Below are positions 30,598 through 39,457 of a stretch of DNA of 46,572 nucleotides, piece by piece. Every line of letters starts with the position of its first letter. The stretch's first letter is position 1. This DNA comes from an uncultured Mailhella sp. Lineage in GTDB: Bacteria > Desulfobacterota > Desulfovibrionia > Desulfovibrionales > Desulfovibrionaceae. The DNA is taken from contig CALUUX010000025.1 of NCBI GenBank assembly GCA_944324085.1, positions 1 to 46,572 of the forward strand, read 5' to 3'. The notes under the pieces were generated by a model. The model was given only the letters and a program-made list of their open reading frames with translations. It did not search any database and was not told where the DNA came from. A program made the translations under genes and the position numbers.

Positions 30598-31998
30598 CTA
30601 CAGCCCCATGAGCGGCCAGATGAACGCGGCGGTGGCCAGCACGGCGAGAGACACGAGCGCCATGCGCAGGGTCATGAGCGCCAGCACGTAGCGAATGCGG
30701 ACATAACCTGTGGCGAACATGATAAGCGCGGGGGCCAGTTCATAGGGCAGGAAGAACTGATCGAGGCCGTACAGAAAACTGTAGAGCACGGGCTTGATGG
30801 GCATGCCGAGACTGGTGGCGATTTCCGCCATGGGAATGCTGAGGGACGTTGCGGCGGCGACGGGCGTAAGCACCAGATTGGAGAGCACGCCCACCCAGTA
30901 GGCGAACAGAGACGCCAGCGGCAGACTCTGGATCTGTCGCAGAATGGGCATAAGCCGTTCCGACAGCCAGGCGGGGATGCCCAGCGTTCCCGCGATGATG
31001 CCGATGGCCATGCAACCGGCGATAAAAAACAGGATGGAGAACTGCACCTTTTCGATGTCGTCGCCGTTGAGAAGATTGAAGATCGGCGTGAAGCCGAGAA
31101 GAACAATGGCGCAGAACACATAGTAGCCGGGGATGTGATGCAGCGGTTCGGCGATGAATCCGATGAGCGCGGCCACCGTAAGCAGCAGAGTCTTCTTTTC
31201 GTTGCGACTCATGGAGCCGAGTTTTTTCAGTTCGTCGGCGGCCACGGCGCGGCAGCTGTCGATGTGCTCGGCCAGTTCGCGACTGCCGAAAGCGTACAGA
31301 ATTCCGTAAGCGATGAGCGCGTGCAAAGCCTGGAATCCCATGTTTTCGAAGGCGAAGCTCAGCCATGTGAAGGGCACGCCCATGTCCTTCACCATAAGCA
31401 GTCCGATGATGCCGGTATTATTGGGCAGGTACATGGCTGAAGGAATGGCCGCGCCGAAGAAGGCCGCCAGAATGATGGAGGCGGAGGAACGGGAATTTTT
31501 GTCCAGCTTGAGACTGACGCACATGCCCTGCGCGATGGTCATGAAAATGATCATGACGGTGATGACGTCGGGAATGATGGCGGCCAGAGCGAGACCGGCC
31601 AGCAGAAAGGCCGCGTACAGACGCAGCGGCGTTCTGCCTATGCGCGTGAGCAACAAAAGGGCTATGCGGCTGGCAAGGTTGCATTTGTCCATGAGAACGC
31701 CGAGCAGCATGCCGCACAGGCTGAGCCACGGAATGGGAGCCGTCCAGCCCACGAAGGCCATTTCCGGTTTGGCCACGCCGGTGATCACATAATACATGAG
31801 CAAAAGCACGACGGTGGCGAAGTTCGGCAGCAGACTGGCGGCGAACATGGCGATGGCGAGAATGGTGCCGAACCAGTACAGATTCACCTGCGGTTTGGCC
31901 GGATCGTAGAGAAGAAAGGTGGCCGCTCCGGCGACGGCGAAGCAGATGAGCCAGCCCAGCAGCTTGCTTTTCTTGAGAGAGACGACTGAGGCGGACGT
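30598..31998 (-). CDS. DASS/SLC13-type anion:Na+ symporter, apparent ACG start
   Basis: Inner-membrane carrier of the divalent anion/Na+ (DASS, SLC13) type for dicarboxylates, sulfate or related anions. Both SNT-like half-sites are recognisable: PNNTGI in the first half and LTPVAAATSL in the second. About 11 helices. The first in-frame ATG/GTG/TTG is a GTG at 31887 with no ribosome site; that would drop the first helix. Upstream the frame stays open and codes KKSKLLGWLICF..., a normal first helix. AAGGAG lies five bases before an in-frame ACG at 31998, exactly where an ATG would sit. Starting there gives 466 residues, a usual size. Either ACG is used or an ATG was mutated. The gene is divergent from the arylsulfotransferase. 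Confidence 0.75.
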   Translation of the reverse strand, partial: TSASVVSLKKSKLLGWLICFAVAGAATFLLYDPAKPQVNLYWFGTILAIAMFAASLLPNFATVVLLLMYYVITGVAKPEMAFVGWTAPIPWLSLCGMLLGVLMDKCNLASRIALLLLTRIGRTPLRLYAAFLLAGLALAAIIPDVITVMIIFMTIAQGMCVSLKLDKNSRSSASIILAAFFGAAIPSAMYLPNNTGIIGLLMVKDMGVPFTWLSFAFENMGFQALHALIAYGILYAFGSRELAEHIDSCRAVAADELKKLGSMSRNEKKTLLLTVAALIGFIAEPLHHIPGYYVFCAIVLLGFTPIFNLLNGDDIEKVQFSILFFIAGCMAIGIIAGTLGIPAWLSERLMPILRQIQSLPLASLFAYWVGVLSNLVLTPVAAATSLSIPMAEIATSLGMPIKPVLYSFLYGLDQFFLPYELAPALIMFATGYVRIRYVLALMTLRMALVSLAVLATAAFIWPLMGL

Positions 31999-32210
31999 GG
32001 TTGCTCCTTGTATGGAAGGGGTGGTGATGGATCGGGAAACAAGTTTTCAATTTCTCAAGCTGAGACATTCTAAGCGCGTTTTTTGTTTCCATACTGTCCT
32101 TTTAAAGACAGTTTTTTATGACACGGCGTTCGATTTGGTTGGTAAAAATATAAAAATTATATAAAAACAATATAGTTAGAAAACATTCCAAAAAATTTTC
32201 ATGAAAGAAG

Positions 32211-32240
32211 AAAATATTGTCGCATGGAAGACAATATTTT
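32211..32240. promoter_or_regulatory. perfect inverted repeat, candidate operator
   Basis: AAAATATTGTC (32211-32221) is the exact reverse complement of GACAATATTTT (32230-32240), with an eight-base spacer. It ends 10 bases before the extended -10 at 32251, so it covers the -35 region. That position suits an activator or repressor of the arylsulfotransferase gene. The CRP/FNR-type protein encoded nearby is the first suspect. Confidence 0.6.
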
Positions 32241-32250
32241 TTCGACGCCT

Positions 32251-32259
32251 TGCTATAAT
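32251..32259 (+). promoter_or_regulatory. extended -10 promoter of the arylsulfotransferase gene
   Basis: TGCTATAAT is a full extended -10 element. The -35 region has no good match and is occupied by the inverted repeat. Transcription would start near 32266, giving a ~110-base leader. Confidence 0.6.
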
Positions 32260-32377
32260 TTTTTGTCATGGGAAGAAAAGAACATGAGCGGCTTGGGCGC
32301 GTCGCGTCACCTGATTTGCGTCGGAAATCGCCGCCATGCGTCGAAGAAGCAAGCCCTGCGGGGCAAAGGAGATAACC

Positions 32378-33826
32378 ATGGGCTATCCAACTATTCATCC
32401 TACCGGGGTCACCATCTATAATCCTGAAAAGGCCTGGAGCGGCTATACGGTGTTGCCGCTCGAAAACGACGGTTCGCTGCTTATCGACATGAACGGCAAC
32501 GAGATCCGAAAGTGGAAGAATCTGCACGGATTTCCGGTCAAGCTCTTCCCCCAGGGGCGGCTTGTGGCGAGCTCCGGCATGCGCAATCCCAAGTACGGGC
32601 TCCAGGATCAGCGCGACCTTATTCAGGTGGATTTTGACGGAAACGTAGAATGGCGGTGGAATCAGGCCGAGTTTATTACCGATCCCGGAGAAGAACCTCA
32701 GTGGATGGCTCGTCAGCATCATGACTTTCAGCGAGAAGGAAATCCTGTGGGCTACTATGTGCCCGGCATGGAGCCGCGCATCGACGGCGGCAACACGCTC
32801 GTGCTCGCGCATAAGGATGAACATGCCCCTTTCATTTCCGACAAGCTGCTTCTCGACGACGTGGTGTACGAGGTCAACTGGGAGGGAGAGATCGTCTGGG
32901 AATGGCACTGCTCCGAACACGCGGAGGAAATGGGCTTTTCGGAAGAAGCGCGCAACGCCATGTGCCGCAATCCCAATTTCAGAGGCGGCAGTCTTGTGGA
33001 GGACTCGCCGGCTATAGGCGACTGGATGCACGTCAATTCCATGTCCGCGCTGGGGCCCAATAAATGGTATGACGAAGGCGACGAGCGTTTCCATCCCGAC
33101 AACATTATTATGGACGGCCGCGAAACCAACATCATCTTTATCGTCAGCAAGGCAACCGGCAAGATTGTCTGGAAGGTCGGCCCCGATTACAACGCCACGC
33201 CGGAGCTGCGCAAGCTCGGCTGGATCATCGGTCAGCATCATGCGCACATGATTCCCCGCGGACTGCCTGGAGAGGGCAACATTCTTGTGTTCGACAACGG
33301 CGGATGGGCCGGATACGGCGCGCCCAACCCCGGCGCGAAGGACGGCACCAAGTCGGCCCTGCGCGATTACTCCCGCGTGCTGGAATTCAATCCGATCACG
33401 CTGGAGATCGTCTGGCAGTACACGCCCAAGGAAGGCGGTTTCGTGGTGCCGCTGGACGCCTGCCGTTTTTACAGTCCCTTCATCAGTTCCGCTCAGCGTC
33501 TTCCCAACGGCAACACGCTTATTACCGAAGGGTCCGACGGACGCGTGTTTGAGGTGACGCGGGATCATGAAATTGTGTGGGAGTACATCTGCCCTTACCG
33601 CACGGCGGAAAACGGCAAGATGAATTTCGTGTATCGCGCGTACCGCGCGCCGTACGAATGGGTGCCGCAGCTGCCGCGTCCTGTGGAAACTCCCATCGAA
33701 CCTCTGGATATCGCCACGTTCCGCGTGCCCGGAGCCGCGCCCCTGGGCGTTCAGAAGACCGTGGTCATCGAAGGAGCCATCGACGGTTTCGCCAACGCCG
33801 GAACCTGCGTGGCCGCGACGGAATAG
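32378..33826 (+). CDS. arylsulfotransferase (ASST) family protein, no signal peptide
   Basis: 482-residue beta-propeller protein of the aryl-sulfate sulfotransferase family, with repeated blade motifs such as GEIVWEWH, GKIVWKVG, LEIVWQYT and NGNTLI. Conserved histidines that could include the transient sulfo-His or its partners sit at H114/H115, H218 (DWMHVNS), and H287/H288/H290 (GQHHAHMIP); assignment needs an alignment. Known ASSTs move sulfate between phenols in the periplasm with a cleaved signal. Here the protein starts MGYPTIHPTG at ATG 32378 (AAAGGAG upstream), with no signal, so it should stay in the cytosol unless a real start lies elsewhere. It is divergent from a DASS-type anion transporter that could feed it. 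Confidence 0.8.
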   Translation: MGYPTIHPTGVTIYNPEKAWSGYTVLPLENDGSLLIDMNGNEIRKWKNLHGFPVKLFPQGRLVASSGMRNPKYGLQDQRDLIQVDFDGNVEWRWNQAEFITDPGEEPQWMARQHHDFQREGNPVGYYVPGMEPRIDGGNTLVLAHKDEHAPFISDKLLLDDVVYEVNWEGEIVWEWHCSEHAEEMGFSEEARNAMCRNPNFRGGSLVEDSPAIGDWMHVNSMSALGPNKWYDEGDERFHPDNIIMDGRETNIIFIVSKATGKIVWKVGPDYNATPELRKLGWIIGQHHAHMIPRGLPGEGNILVFDNGGWAGYGAPNPGAKDGTKSALRDYSRVLEFNPITLEIVWQYTPKEGGFVVPLDACRFYSPFISSAQRLPNGNTLITEGSDGRVFEVTRDHEIVWEYICPYRTAENGKMNFVYRAYRAPYEWVPQLPRPVETPIEPLDIATFRVPGAAPLGVQKTVVIEGAIDGFANAGTCVAATE

Positions 33827-33901
33827 GCGTTCGGTCCAGGCTTCGTTTTTTCGTCGCAGAGTCGGCAAAAACGGCGGAAAGACGACCGGTCGCGGATAGA
33901 A

Positions 33902-33936
33902 AAAGCCCCGGTTCCGAGTTTCGGAATCGGGGCTTT
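33902..33936. terminator. bidirectional terminator, arylsulfotransferase / mgsA
   Basis: AAAGCCCCG (33902-33910) pairs with CGGGGCTTT (33928-33936), with a further TTCCGA/TCGGAA pairing inside. A-rich and T-rich flanks make it usable from both sides between the genes ending at 33826 and 33988. Confidence 0.85.
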
Positions 33937-33987
33937 CTGACGGGCGTCGTCGCGTTTCGATAAGATCGTTTCCGCGTCGACGAGGCG

Positions 33988-34431
33988 TTATTTGTTTTTC
34001 TGGACAGGAAAGTGAATGTGCGGCGTGTAGGTGTAGGTTTCGCTGAACAGCGGCGAGGTGATGATGAAATCAGCCGTGGCGCGGTTGTTGGCGATGGGAA
34101 TGTCATAGACCTGCGCGATGCGGAGCAGAGCCTTGACGTCGGGATCGTGAGGCTGCGCGGTAAGGGGATCGGAGAAGAAGAGTATGATGTCGATGTGCCC
34201 TTCGGCCACTTTCGCGCCTATCTGCTGATCGCCGCCCAGCGGGCCGCTGAGGTAGGGCGTGACGGGAAGGCCCGTTCTCTGGTTGATGAGGTGCGCCGTG
34301 GTGCCGGTGCCGCAGAGAAAATGGCGGGCCAGAATCTGACTGTGGTCGGCGCACCATTCGATGAGGCTTTCCTTCATGTTGTCGTGGGCGATAAGAGCGA
34401 TGTGTTTGGTGGCGCTCATGGTCTTTTCCAT
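33988..34431 (-). CDS. mgsA: methylglyoxal synthase
   Basis: Converts dihydroxyacetone phosphate to methylglyoxal and phosphate, bypassing lower glycolysis when phosphate is short. 147 residues, normal length. The motifs are complete: IALIAHDNMK (H16), GTGTTA, SGPLGGDQQIG (catalytic D68), FFSDPL, and HDPDVKALLR (H95, D98). Start: ATG at 34431 with GAGG upstream. It follows thiL after 88 bases on the same strand and is probably the last gene of the engB-uvrD-thiL-mgsA unit. Confidence 0.96.
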   Translation of the reverse strand: MEKTMSATKHIALIAHDNMKESLIEWCADHSQILARHFLCGTGTTAHLINQRTGLPVTPYLSGPLGGDQQIGAKVAEGHIDIILFFSDPLTAQPHDPDVKALLRIAQVYDIPIANNRATADFIITSPLFSETYTYTPHIHFPVQKNK

Positions 34432-34519
34432 GGTATCCTCACTTGTTTCGGGCCGGGGCGTCCGGCGAGCCTTGATTATTTGTCTGACCCGGCCATGGTA
34501 GGCGGACAGTGTGAAGCCT

Positions 34520-35548
34520 TTATGAAGCGGGAGCCTCTTTTTGGTGGGAAAAATGGTCGAACCCTGAAGAAGCGGGGCGACTGCCGTTGAGCGTGATCGT
34601 TCCCCGGCGGGCCTGTCCGATGGCGAGACAAGGCGCGGAGAGTTCGCGGGCAAGCGCGGGCCACAGTTTTTCGGGGCATGTGCCGGCAAGAGCATAATCT
34701 TCTCCGCCTTCAAAGGCAAAGGCGGCGGCGGAAAGTCCGTTTTTTTCGGCGTGGCGTCGCACTTCGGGAGGAATATCGTCGTTGTGGAGCGTGATCTCGG
34801 CCCCGAGGCCGGAACGTCTGCTCGCCAGAAGGCGCGGCAGATCTCTGGCCAGGCCGTCGGAAACGTCCATGAGGCCGATGCGGTCCTCGACGCCGCGTTC
34901 CAGGGCGAAGCGGGCGACGGCCATGCCTTCCCTGGCCAGCGGCCTGGGCCGAAGATGGCTTGCGCAGGCGTGAGGCCAGGCTGACTTTACGGCGGCGATT
35001 TCCTCGGCGTCGGACGCCTGCTCCAGAAGCGTGAGTCCGAGACGGGCCAGACCCGCTTCGCCCACGAGAAAAATGACGTCGCCTTCTCTGGCTGCGCCTC
35101 GACGAAGGCCGCGAGGCAGAGATTCCGGCAGTTCTCCCCATGCCGTGACGCAGATGTTGAGCAGCGCGGAGCGCGCCAGATCGCCGCCGGAAAGGGCCAG
35201 GGAAAATTCGTCGCAGAGGGCTTTCATGCCTTCGCAAAAGCCGGAAAGCCAGGCTTCGTCCTCATTTCCCGTGAGGGTAAGGCCGATGGAAAGTCCGGAT
35301 GGCTTGGCGCCGCTTGCGCCTACGTCGCTCACGTTGACGGCCACGGCCTTGAAGCCGATGTCGAAAGGCGTGAAGTAGCGTCGTCTGAAATGCGCGTCTT
35401 CGGCAAAGACGTCAGTGGTGACGGCCAGCGGACCGCTACGGCGCAGCACGGCGCAGTCGTCGCCGCGTCCGAGCAGGAGCAAGGGGTGGTCGGCGGGAAA
35501 GAACCGGCTCACAAGGCTGAGAATGTCGTCTTCGCTGGCTATGCTCAT
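34520..35548 (-). CDS. thiL: thiamine-monophosphate kinase
   Basis: Phosphorylates thiamine monophosphate to the cofactor thiamine diphosphate. 342 residues. AIR-synthase-type fold with GRGDDCAVL near residues 27-35, TTDVFAEDAHF, VNVSDVGASGAKP and SGGDLARS, the metal/ATP signatures of ThiL; DVSDGLARDL lies in the C-terminal half. Start: ATG at 35548, overlapping the uvrD stop by four bases. Part of a minus-strand operon of unrelated housekeeping genes. No other thiamine gene is near. Confidence 0.94.
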   Translation of the reverse strand: MSIASEDDILSLVSRFFPADHPLLLLGRGDDCAVLRRSGPLAVTTDVFAEDAHFRRRYFTPFDIGFKAVAVNVSDVGASGAKPSGLSIGLTLTGNEDEAWLSGFCEGMKALCDEFSLALSGGDLARSALLNICVTAWGELPESLPRGLRRGAAREGDVIFLVGEAGLARLGLTLLEQASDAEEIAAVKSAWPHACASHLRPRPLAREGMAVARFALERGVEDRIGLMDVSDGLARDLPRLLASRRSGLGAEITLHNDDIPPEVRRHAEKNGLSAAAFAFEGGEDYALAGTCPEKLWPALARELSAPCLAIGQARRGTITLNGSRPASSGFDHFSHQKEAPAS

Positions 35549-37878
35549 GACTGCTCCATGGTAAGGTAGTCGGCGAGAATGATTTTCAGGCCGAGCCCCG
35601 GAAAGTTGACCCGATATTTGTCCGGAGGAATTTCCTCCACGATTTTTCCGCGTCCGAAAAGGCGATGGCGGCAGAAGCCCAGCTTTTTTTTCGCGGGCTT
35701 TGCGTCGGGGCTTTCGTCCAGCGATCGACCGTTACGCATGGCCTCGCGCACGGCGGCCATGTAGGCGTCGTCGGCGTCTTCTCGGAAGCGGGGCGAGGCT
35801 TCGTGTTCCCGCTCGCGGGGCGGCCAGTCGTCGTCTTCCCGTCTGTCGCGGCGGGAGGGACGTTCCGTTTCGTTTCCGTCCTCGTCCCAGTGCCAGGACC
35901 GGCGGCGGTTCGGCGCGAAGGAAACGCCGAACGACGGGTCTGGACGGGCGTTTTCCTTGATGCGGCGTCTGGTCAGAACGCCGCCGTAATTTTCGTAGAT
36001 TTCGTCCAGAATGTCGGAAGGCAGTTCTCGGACGAAGGGACTGGGCGACGCGGGTTCCTGACCGCCGGAGCTTCGGCTGTAGAGGCTGAGCGGCGAAAAG
36101 AGGTCGAGCGTGTCCTTGGCGCGCGTGCACGCCACATACATGAGCCGGCGTTCCTCTTCAAAGTCTTCGGGACGGACGAGGGCGTGACGGGAAGGAAAGC
36201 GGTCTTCCACAAGATCGATGATGAGCACGGCTGACCACTCCAGTCCCTTGGCGGAATGCACGGTGGAAAGCGTGATTTTCTGATCTCCGTCTTCATCGTC
36301 CGGAGTTTCTTCGGGACTGTCCAGCGAAAGATCGGCCACAAAGAGCTGAAGGTCTTCGTAGGAAGACGCGATGGTGGACATTTCTTCCAGTCCCTGGAGG
36401 CGGCGGGGCCAGTCGTCGGGGAAGAGTTCTTCCATCTTTGGGTGATAGTGTTCGAGAATGCGGCTTATCGTTTCTTCGGGGCGGGAACGTTTCATCCGCA
36501 GATCCGCGATGAGTTCCATGTTTTCGAGGAAATCGGGCCAGCGGGAACAGGCTTTTTTGAAGGCCGCTTCGTCGTCGCTTCCGGCCAGAGCGAAAAGTTT
36601 GCGCGAGGTCTTGGGGCCTATGCCGCGGGAAAGCGCGGCGATGCGGTCGAAGGAAGGAAGATCCAGAGGGTTGTTCACCAGCCGCGCGAAAGCCATGACG
36701 TCCTTCACGTGCGCGGCCTCGGCGTAGCGCAGTCCGCCGTATTTGCGGAAGCCAATGCCTCGCTTGTTCAGTTCCAGTTCCACGTTGTAGGATTGATAGC
36801 CGGAACGGAAGAGCACGGCGATTTCCCGGGCGGGCGTTGTGGCCAGCAGTTCTTCCACGCGCCGGGCCACGAGCGCGGCCTGGCTTTTGTCGCTGATGGG
36901 GCGGTACAGGGTGACGGTCGGCTCGGCGGGAACGGGACGGCGGGAAAAAAGATGTTTGCGGTATCCTTCGGCGGAGTGTTCAAGCAGATTGTTGGCGATG
37001 TCGAGCACGGGCTGCACGGAGCGGTAGTTTTCTTCCAGCCGGATGACGCGCGTGTTGCGGAATAGCTTGGGAAAATCGAGGATATTGTGCACGGTCGCGC
37101 CGCGGAAGGCGTAGATGGACTGGGCGTCGTCGCCCACGGCCATGATGTTGCCTTCCTCTCCGGCGAGCATCCGCACAAGGCGGGCCTGCACTTTGTTGGT
37201 GTCCTGATATTCGTCCACCATGATCTGCCCGAAACGCAGTCTCTGCGCCTGAAGCACGTCGGGTTTGTCGAGGAAGAGCTGCTCGAGTTCAAAGAGCAGA
37301 TCGTCATAGTCCATGAGCGCGTGTTCGCGCTTGTATTGGCGGTAGGCTTCGCCGAGCTCCACGAGATCGGAAGCGTGGGGCAGAAGGTGTTGCGCTTCCC
37401 GACGGAGCACTTCTTCCAGCTCCATTTCCTTGTTCCGCGCCTTGCTGAGAAGGCCGAGCACGGCCTGCGTGCGGGGGAAGCTGCGGTCGCCCTTGCCGAT
37501 TTTCAGAGTTTCCTTGCAGGTCTGAATGGCGGCCGCGCTGTCGGCCGTGTCCATGACGGAGAGGGAACCTCCCGTCCAGTCCGGACTCCAGCGGCGCAGA
37601 ATGGAAAAGGCGAAACTGTGGAACGTGCCGCCCTGCACGCCGAGAAGCTGATGATCCAGCAGATTGGCGGCTCGATGCAGCATTTCCTGCGAAGCCTTGC
37701 GGGTGAAGGTGAGCAGCAGCATGGCGTGAGGGTCGACGCCGCGTTCGGCGAGCCACGCCAGGCGATACACGATGGTGCGGGTTTTGCCGGAACCGGCGCC
37801 CGCGATGACCAGCATGGGGCCTTCCGGCGCGGTGACGGCTTCTTTCTGAGCGTCGTTGAGAATGGAGATGTCGAGCAT
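35545..37878 (-). CDS. uvrD: UvrD/PcrA-type DNA helicase
   Basis: SF1A 3'-5' helicase of 777 residues for repair and rescue of replication. Walker A is GAGSGKT (27-33). Other motifs follow in order: the DEYQDTN motif II, GDDAQSIYAFRGA, the LEENYRS motif IV, TVHSAKGLEW and the VACTRAKD motif VI. The end matches the PcrA C-terminal RNA-polymerase/DNA-binding region (FGRGKIVEEIPPDKYRVNFP). A long Arg/Asp/Glu-rich linker (about 665-740) precedes it. Start: ATG at 37878 (MLDISILNDAQKEAV), eight bases after engB; the upstream frame is Arg-rich non-family sequence inside engB. UvrD versus PcrA naming is a matter of convention here. Confidence 0.9.
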   Translation of the reverse strand: MLDISILNDAQKEAVTAPEGPMLVIAGAGSGKTRTIVYRLAWLAERGVDPHAMLLLTFTRKASQEMLHRAANLLDHQLLGVQGGTFHSFAFSILRRWSPDWTGGSLSVMDTADSAAAIQTCKETLKIGKGDRSFPRTQAVLGLLSKARNKEMELEEVLRREAQHLLPHASDLVELGEAYRQYKREHALMDYDDLLFELEQLFLDKPDVLQAQRLRFGQIMVDEYQDTNKVQARLVRMLAGEEGNIMAVGDDAQSIYAFRGATVHNILDFPKLFRNTRVIRLEENYRSVQPVLDIANNLLEHSAEGYRKHLFSRRPVPAEPTVTLYRPISDKSQAALVARRVEELLATTPAREIAVLFRSGYQSYNVELELNKRGIGFRKYGGLRYAEAAHVKDVMAFARLVNNPLDLPSFDRIAALSRGIGPKTSRKLFALAGSDDEAAFKKACSRWPDFLENMELIADLRMKRSRPEETISRILEHYHPKMEELFPDDWPRRLQGLEEMSTIASSYEDLQLFVADLSLDSPEETPDDEDGDQKITLSTVHSAKGLEWSAVLIIDLVEDRFPSRHALVRPEDFEEERRLMYVACTRAKDTLDLFSPLSLYSRSSGGQEPASPSPFVRELPSDILDEIYENYGGVLTRRRIKENARPDPSFGVSFAPNRRRSWHWDEDGNETERPSRRDRREDDDWPPREREHEASPRFREDADDAYMAAVREAMRNGRSLDESPDAKPAKKKLGFCRHRLFGRGKIVEEIPPDKYRVNFPGLGLKIILADYLTMEQS

Positions 37879-37886
37879 GGCGGGGA

Positions 37887-38549
37887 TCAGTCCGTGGAGG
37901 GCGCGTCGTTTTCGGCGGGGGAAGAAGGTTGTTCGTCGGGAGTTCCGGCTTCGCGCAGACGCTTCCACAGCTCGTCGAGGCCGAGCCTGGTGACCGCGGA
38001 CACGGTGACGGGTTTCTGACCGAGTATGCCTTCCCAGATTTTCTGCTGGGCGGATCGTTCCTTCAGGGAGCACTTGTCCGCCTTGGTGAGCACGGGAATG
38101 ACGGGAAGCCTGTGCGATGTGGCGAACTGAGCCATGACGCGGTCGGATTCCTGCGTGGGAATGCGGCAGTCGATGAGCAGAACCAGCGCGCGCAGGGTTC
38201 GCGTTTCCTCAAGATATTTCTGAATGAGCGCGGCCCAGTTGCGTCGTTCTTCGTGACCGCGCCTTGCGTAGCCGTAACCGGGCAGATCGGTAAGACAGAA
38301 GCCGTCTGGTTTGACCCGGAACAGATTCACCGAACGGGTCTTTCCCGGTTCGGAGCTGACTTTCGCCAGTTTTTTTCTGCGGGCGAGGGCGTTGATGAGC
38401 GACGATTTGCCGACATTGGAACGGCCGGCCAGCGCTATCTGCGGCATGTCGTGTGAGGCTTCTTCCAGCTGTTCCAGGGTGTAGAGCGTGGCCAGAAGTT
38501 CCAGCGTGGGTTCGGATGCTGTAGTTTTTTCGGTGGATGGGTCGGTCAT
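37887..38549 (-). CDS. engB: ribosome-biogenesis GTPase, EngB/YsxC
   Basis: 220-residue TRAFAC GTPase needed for 50S assembly. G1 is GRSNVGKSS, G3 is DLPGYG, G4 is TKAD and G5 is SAV. The family stretch PGKTRSVNLF (switch I) is present. It has an N-terminal extension of about 20 residues and a C-terminal acidic tail. Start: ATG at 38549 with GGGAGG upstream. First gene of the unit engB-uvrD-thiL-mgsA and divergent from efp. Confidence 0.95.
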   Translation of the reverse strand: MTDPSTEKTTASEPTLELLATLYTLEQLEEASHDMPQIALAGRSNVGKSSLINALARRKKLAKVSSEPGKTRSVNLFRVKPDGFCLTDLPGYGYARRGHEERRNWAALIQKYLEETRTLRALVLLIDCRIPTQESDRVMAQFATSHRLPVIPVLTKADKCSLKERSAQQKIWEGILGQKPVTVSAVTRLGLDELWKRLREAGTPDEQPSSPAENDAPSTD

Positions 38550-38768
38550 GGCGCGCCTCCCGAGTTGACAAAGTGAGCCTCTATCGGACAATATATCTTG
38601 CTTTGCGGAAGAGCCGAGAGTAGCCTGCTCCGTCAGAAAAGGCAAACATTCCGCAGGCGGTCCCGCCATGCGGGATCTATTTCCTCCGCTCAGGAGGTCG
38701 GAACGGACTTCGTCGGTCTGTTTCGAAAAAGTTATAAAAAAATACCATATTTTTTGCCTGGAGGCATC

Positions 38769-39326
38769 ATGTATTCCACTACTGACTTTCGCCGCGGCCT
38801 GAAGATCGAGATCGACGGCACTCCTTACGAAATCGTTGAATTCCAGCACTTCAAGCCCGGCAAGGGCGGCGCCATGGTGCGCACCAAGCTGCGCAACATT
38901 CTGAACGGCCGCGTGGTGGACAATACCTTCCGTTCCGGTGAAAAGGTGGGCAAGCCCGACATGGAACAGCGCGACATGCAGTATCTGTACCGTGAAGGCA
39001 CCGACCTCATCTTCATGGATATGACCACCTACGAGCAGATTTCCCTGCCTGAATCCGATACCGACGGCAAGGCCGACTGGCTGCTGGAATCTCAGCAGTG
39101 CCGCGTGCTGCTCTACAACGGTCAGCCCATCGACATCGAAGTGCCCGTCAGCCTGGTGATGACAGTCGTCAAGACGGAACCCGGCGTGAAGGGCGACACC
39201 GTTTCCAACGTGACCAAGCCCGCCACGCTTGAAACCGGCGTGGTCATTCAGGTGCCGATCTTCGTGAACGAAGGGGATCGCGTCAAGGTCGATACCCGCA
39301 CCCGCGAATATCTCGGCCGCGATTAA
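38769..39326 (+). CDS. efp: elongation factor P
   Basis: Relieves ribosome stalling at polyproline. 185 residues with three beta-barrel domains. The tip loop is KPGKGGA with Lys32 at the place of E. coli Lys34, the residue modified in the lysine-type pathway. The modifying enzymes are not in this window. Start: ATG at 38769 with GGAGG upstream. A typical intrinsic terminator follows at 39346. It is divergent from engB; a TTGACA at 38565 may belong to its promoter, but the -10 is unclear. Confidence 0.96.
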   Translation: MYSTTDFRRGLKIEIDGTPYEIVEFQHFKPGKGGAMVRTKLRNILNGRVVDNTFRSGEKVGKPDMEQRDMQYLYREGTDLIFMDMTTYEQISLPESDTDGKADWLLESQQCRVLLYNGQPIDIEVPVSLVMTVVKTEPGVKGDTVSNVTKPATLETGVVIQVPIFVNEGDRVKVDTRTREYLGRD

Positions 39327-39345
39327 TTCGCGTTCTTTCCTTTCG

Positions 39346-39392
39346 CGCTGTCGGCAGGACGTTTCGCGCCCTTCCGGCAGCGTTTTCTTTTT
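39346..39392 (+). terminator. intrinsic terminator of efp
   Basis: CGCTGTCGG (39346-39354) pairs with CCGGCAGCG (39374-39382; one G-U), followed by TTTTCTTTTT. Confidence 0.8.
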
Positions 39393-39457
39393 CCGGGGAA
39401 AGACGGCAATCGACAACGTTGCCGGAACGGCATAACCACAAGGGAAGGGGATCATTC

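Larger units (their letters stand above)
31999..32377. other. AT-rich shared control region, DASS / arylsulfotransferase
   Basis: Intergenic and very AT-rich from 32100 to 32270. It contains the inverted repeat and extended -10 promoter described separately, and on the minus strand a TATAAT (32161-32156) that could serve the transporter. No gene seen. Confidence 0.6.

Noticed and set aside
38565..38597. TTGACA upstream of efp as a full promoter
   Set aside because: No good -10 at 16-18 bases; TATATC is 21 bases away, so it is mentioned only as a possibility.
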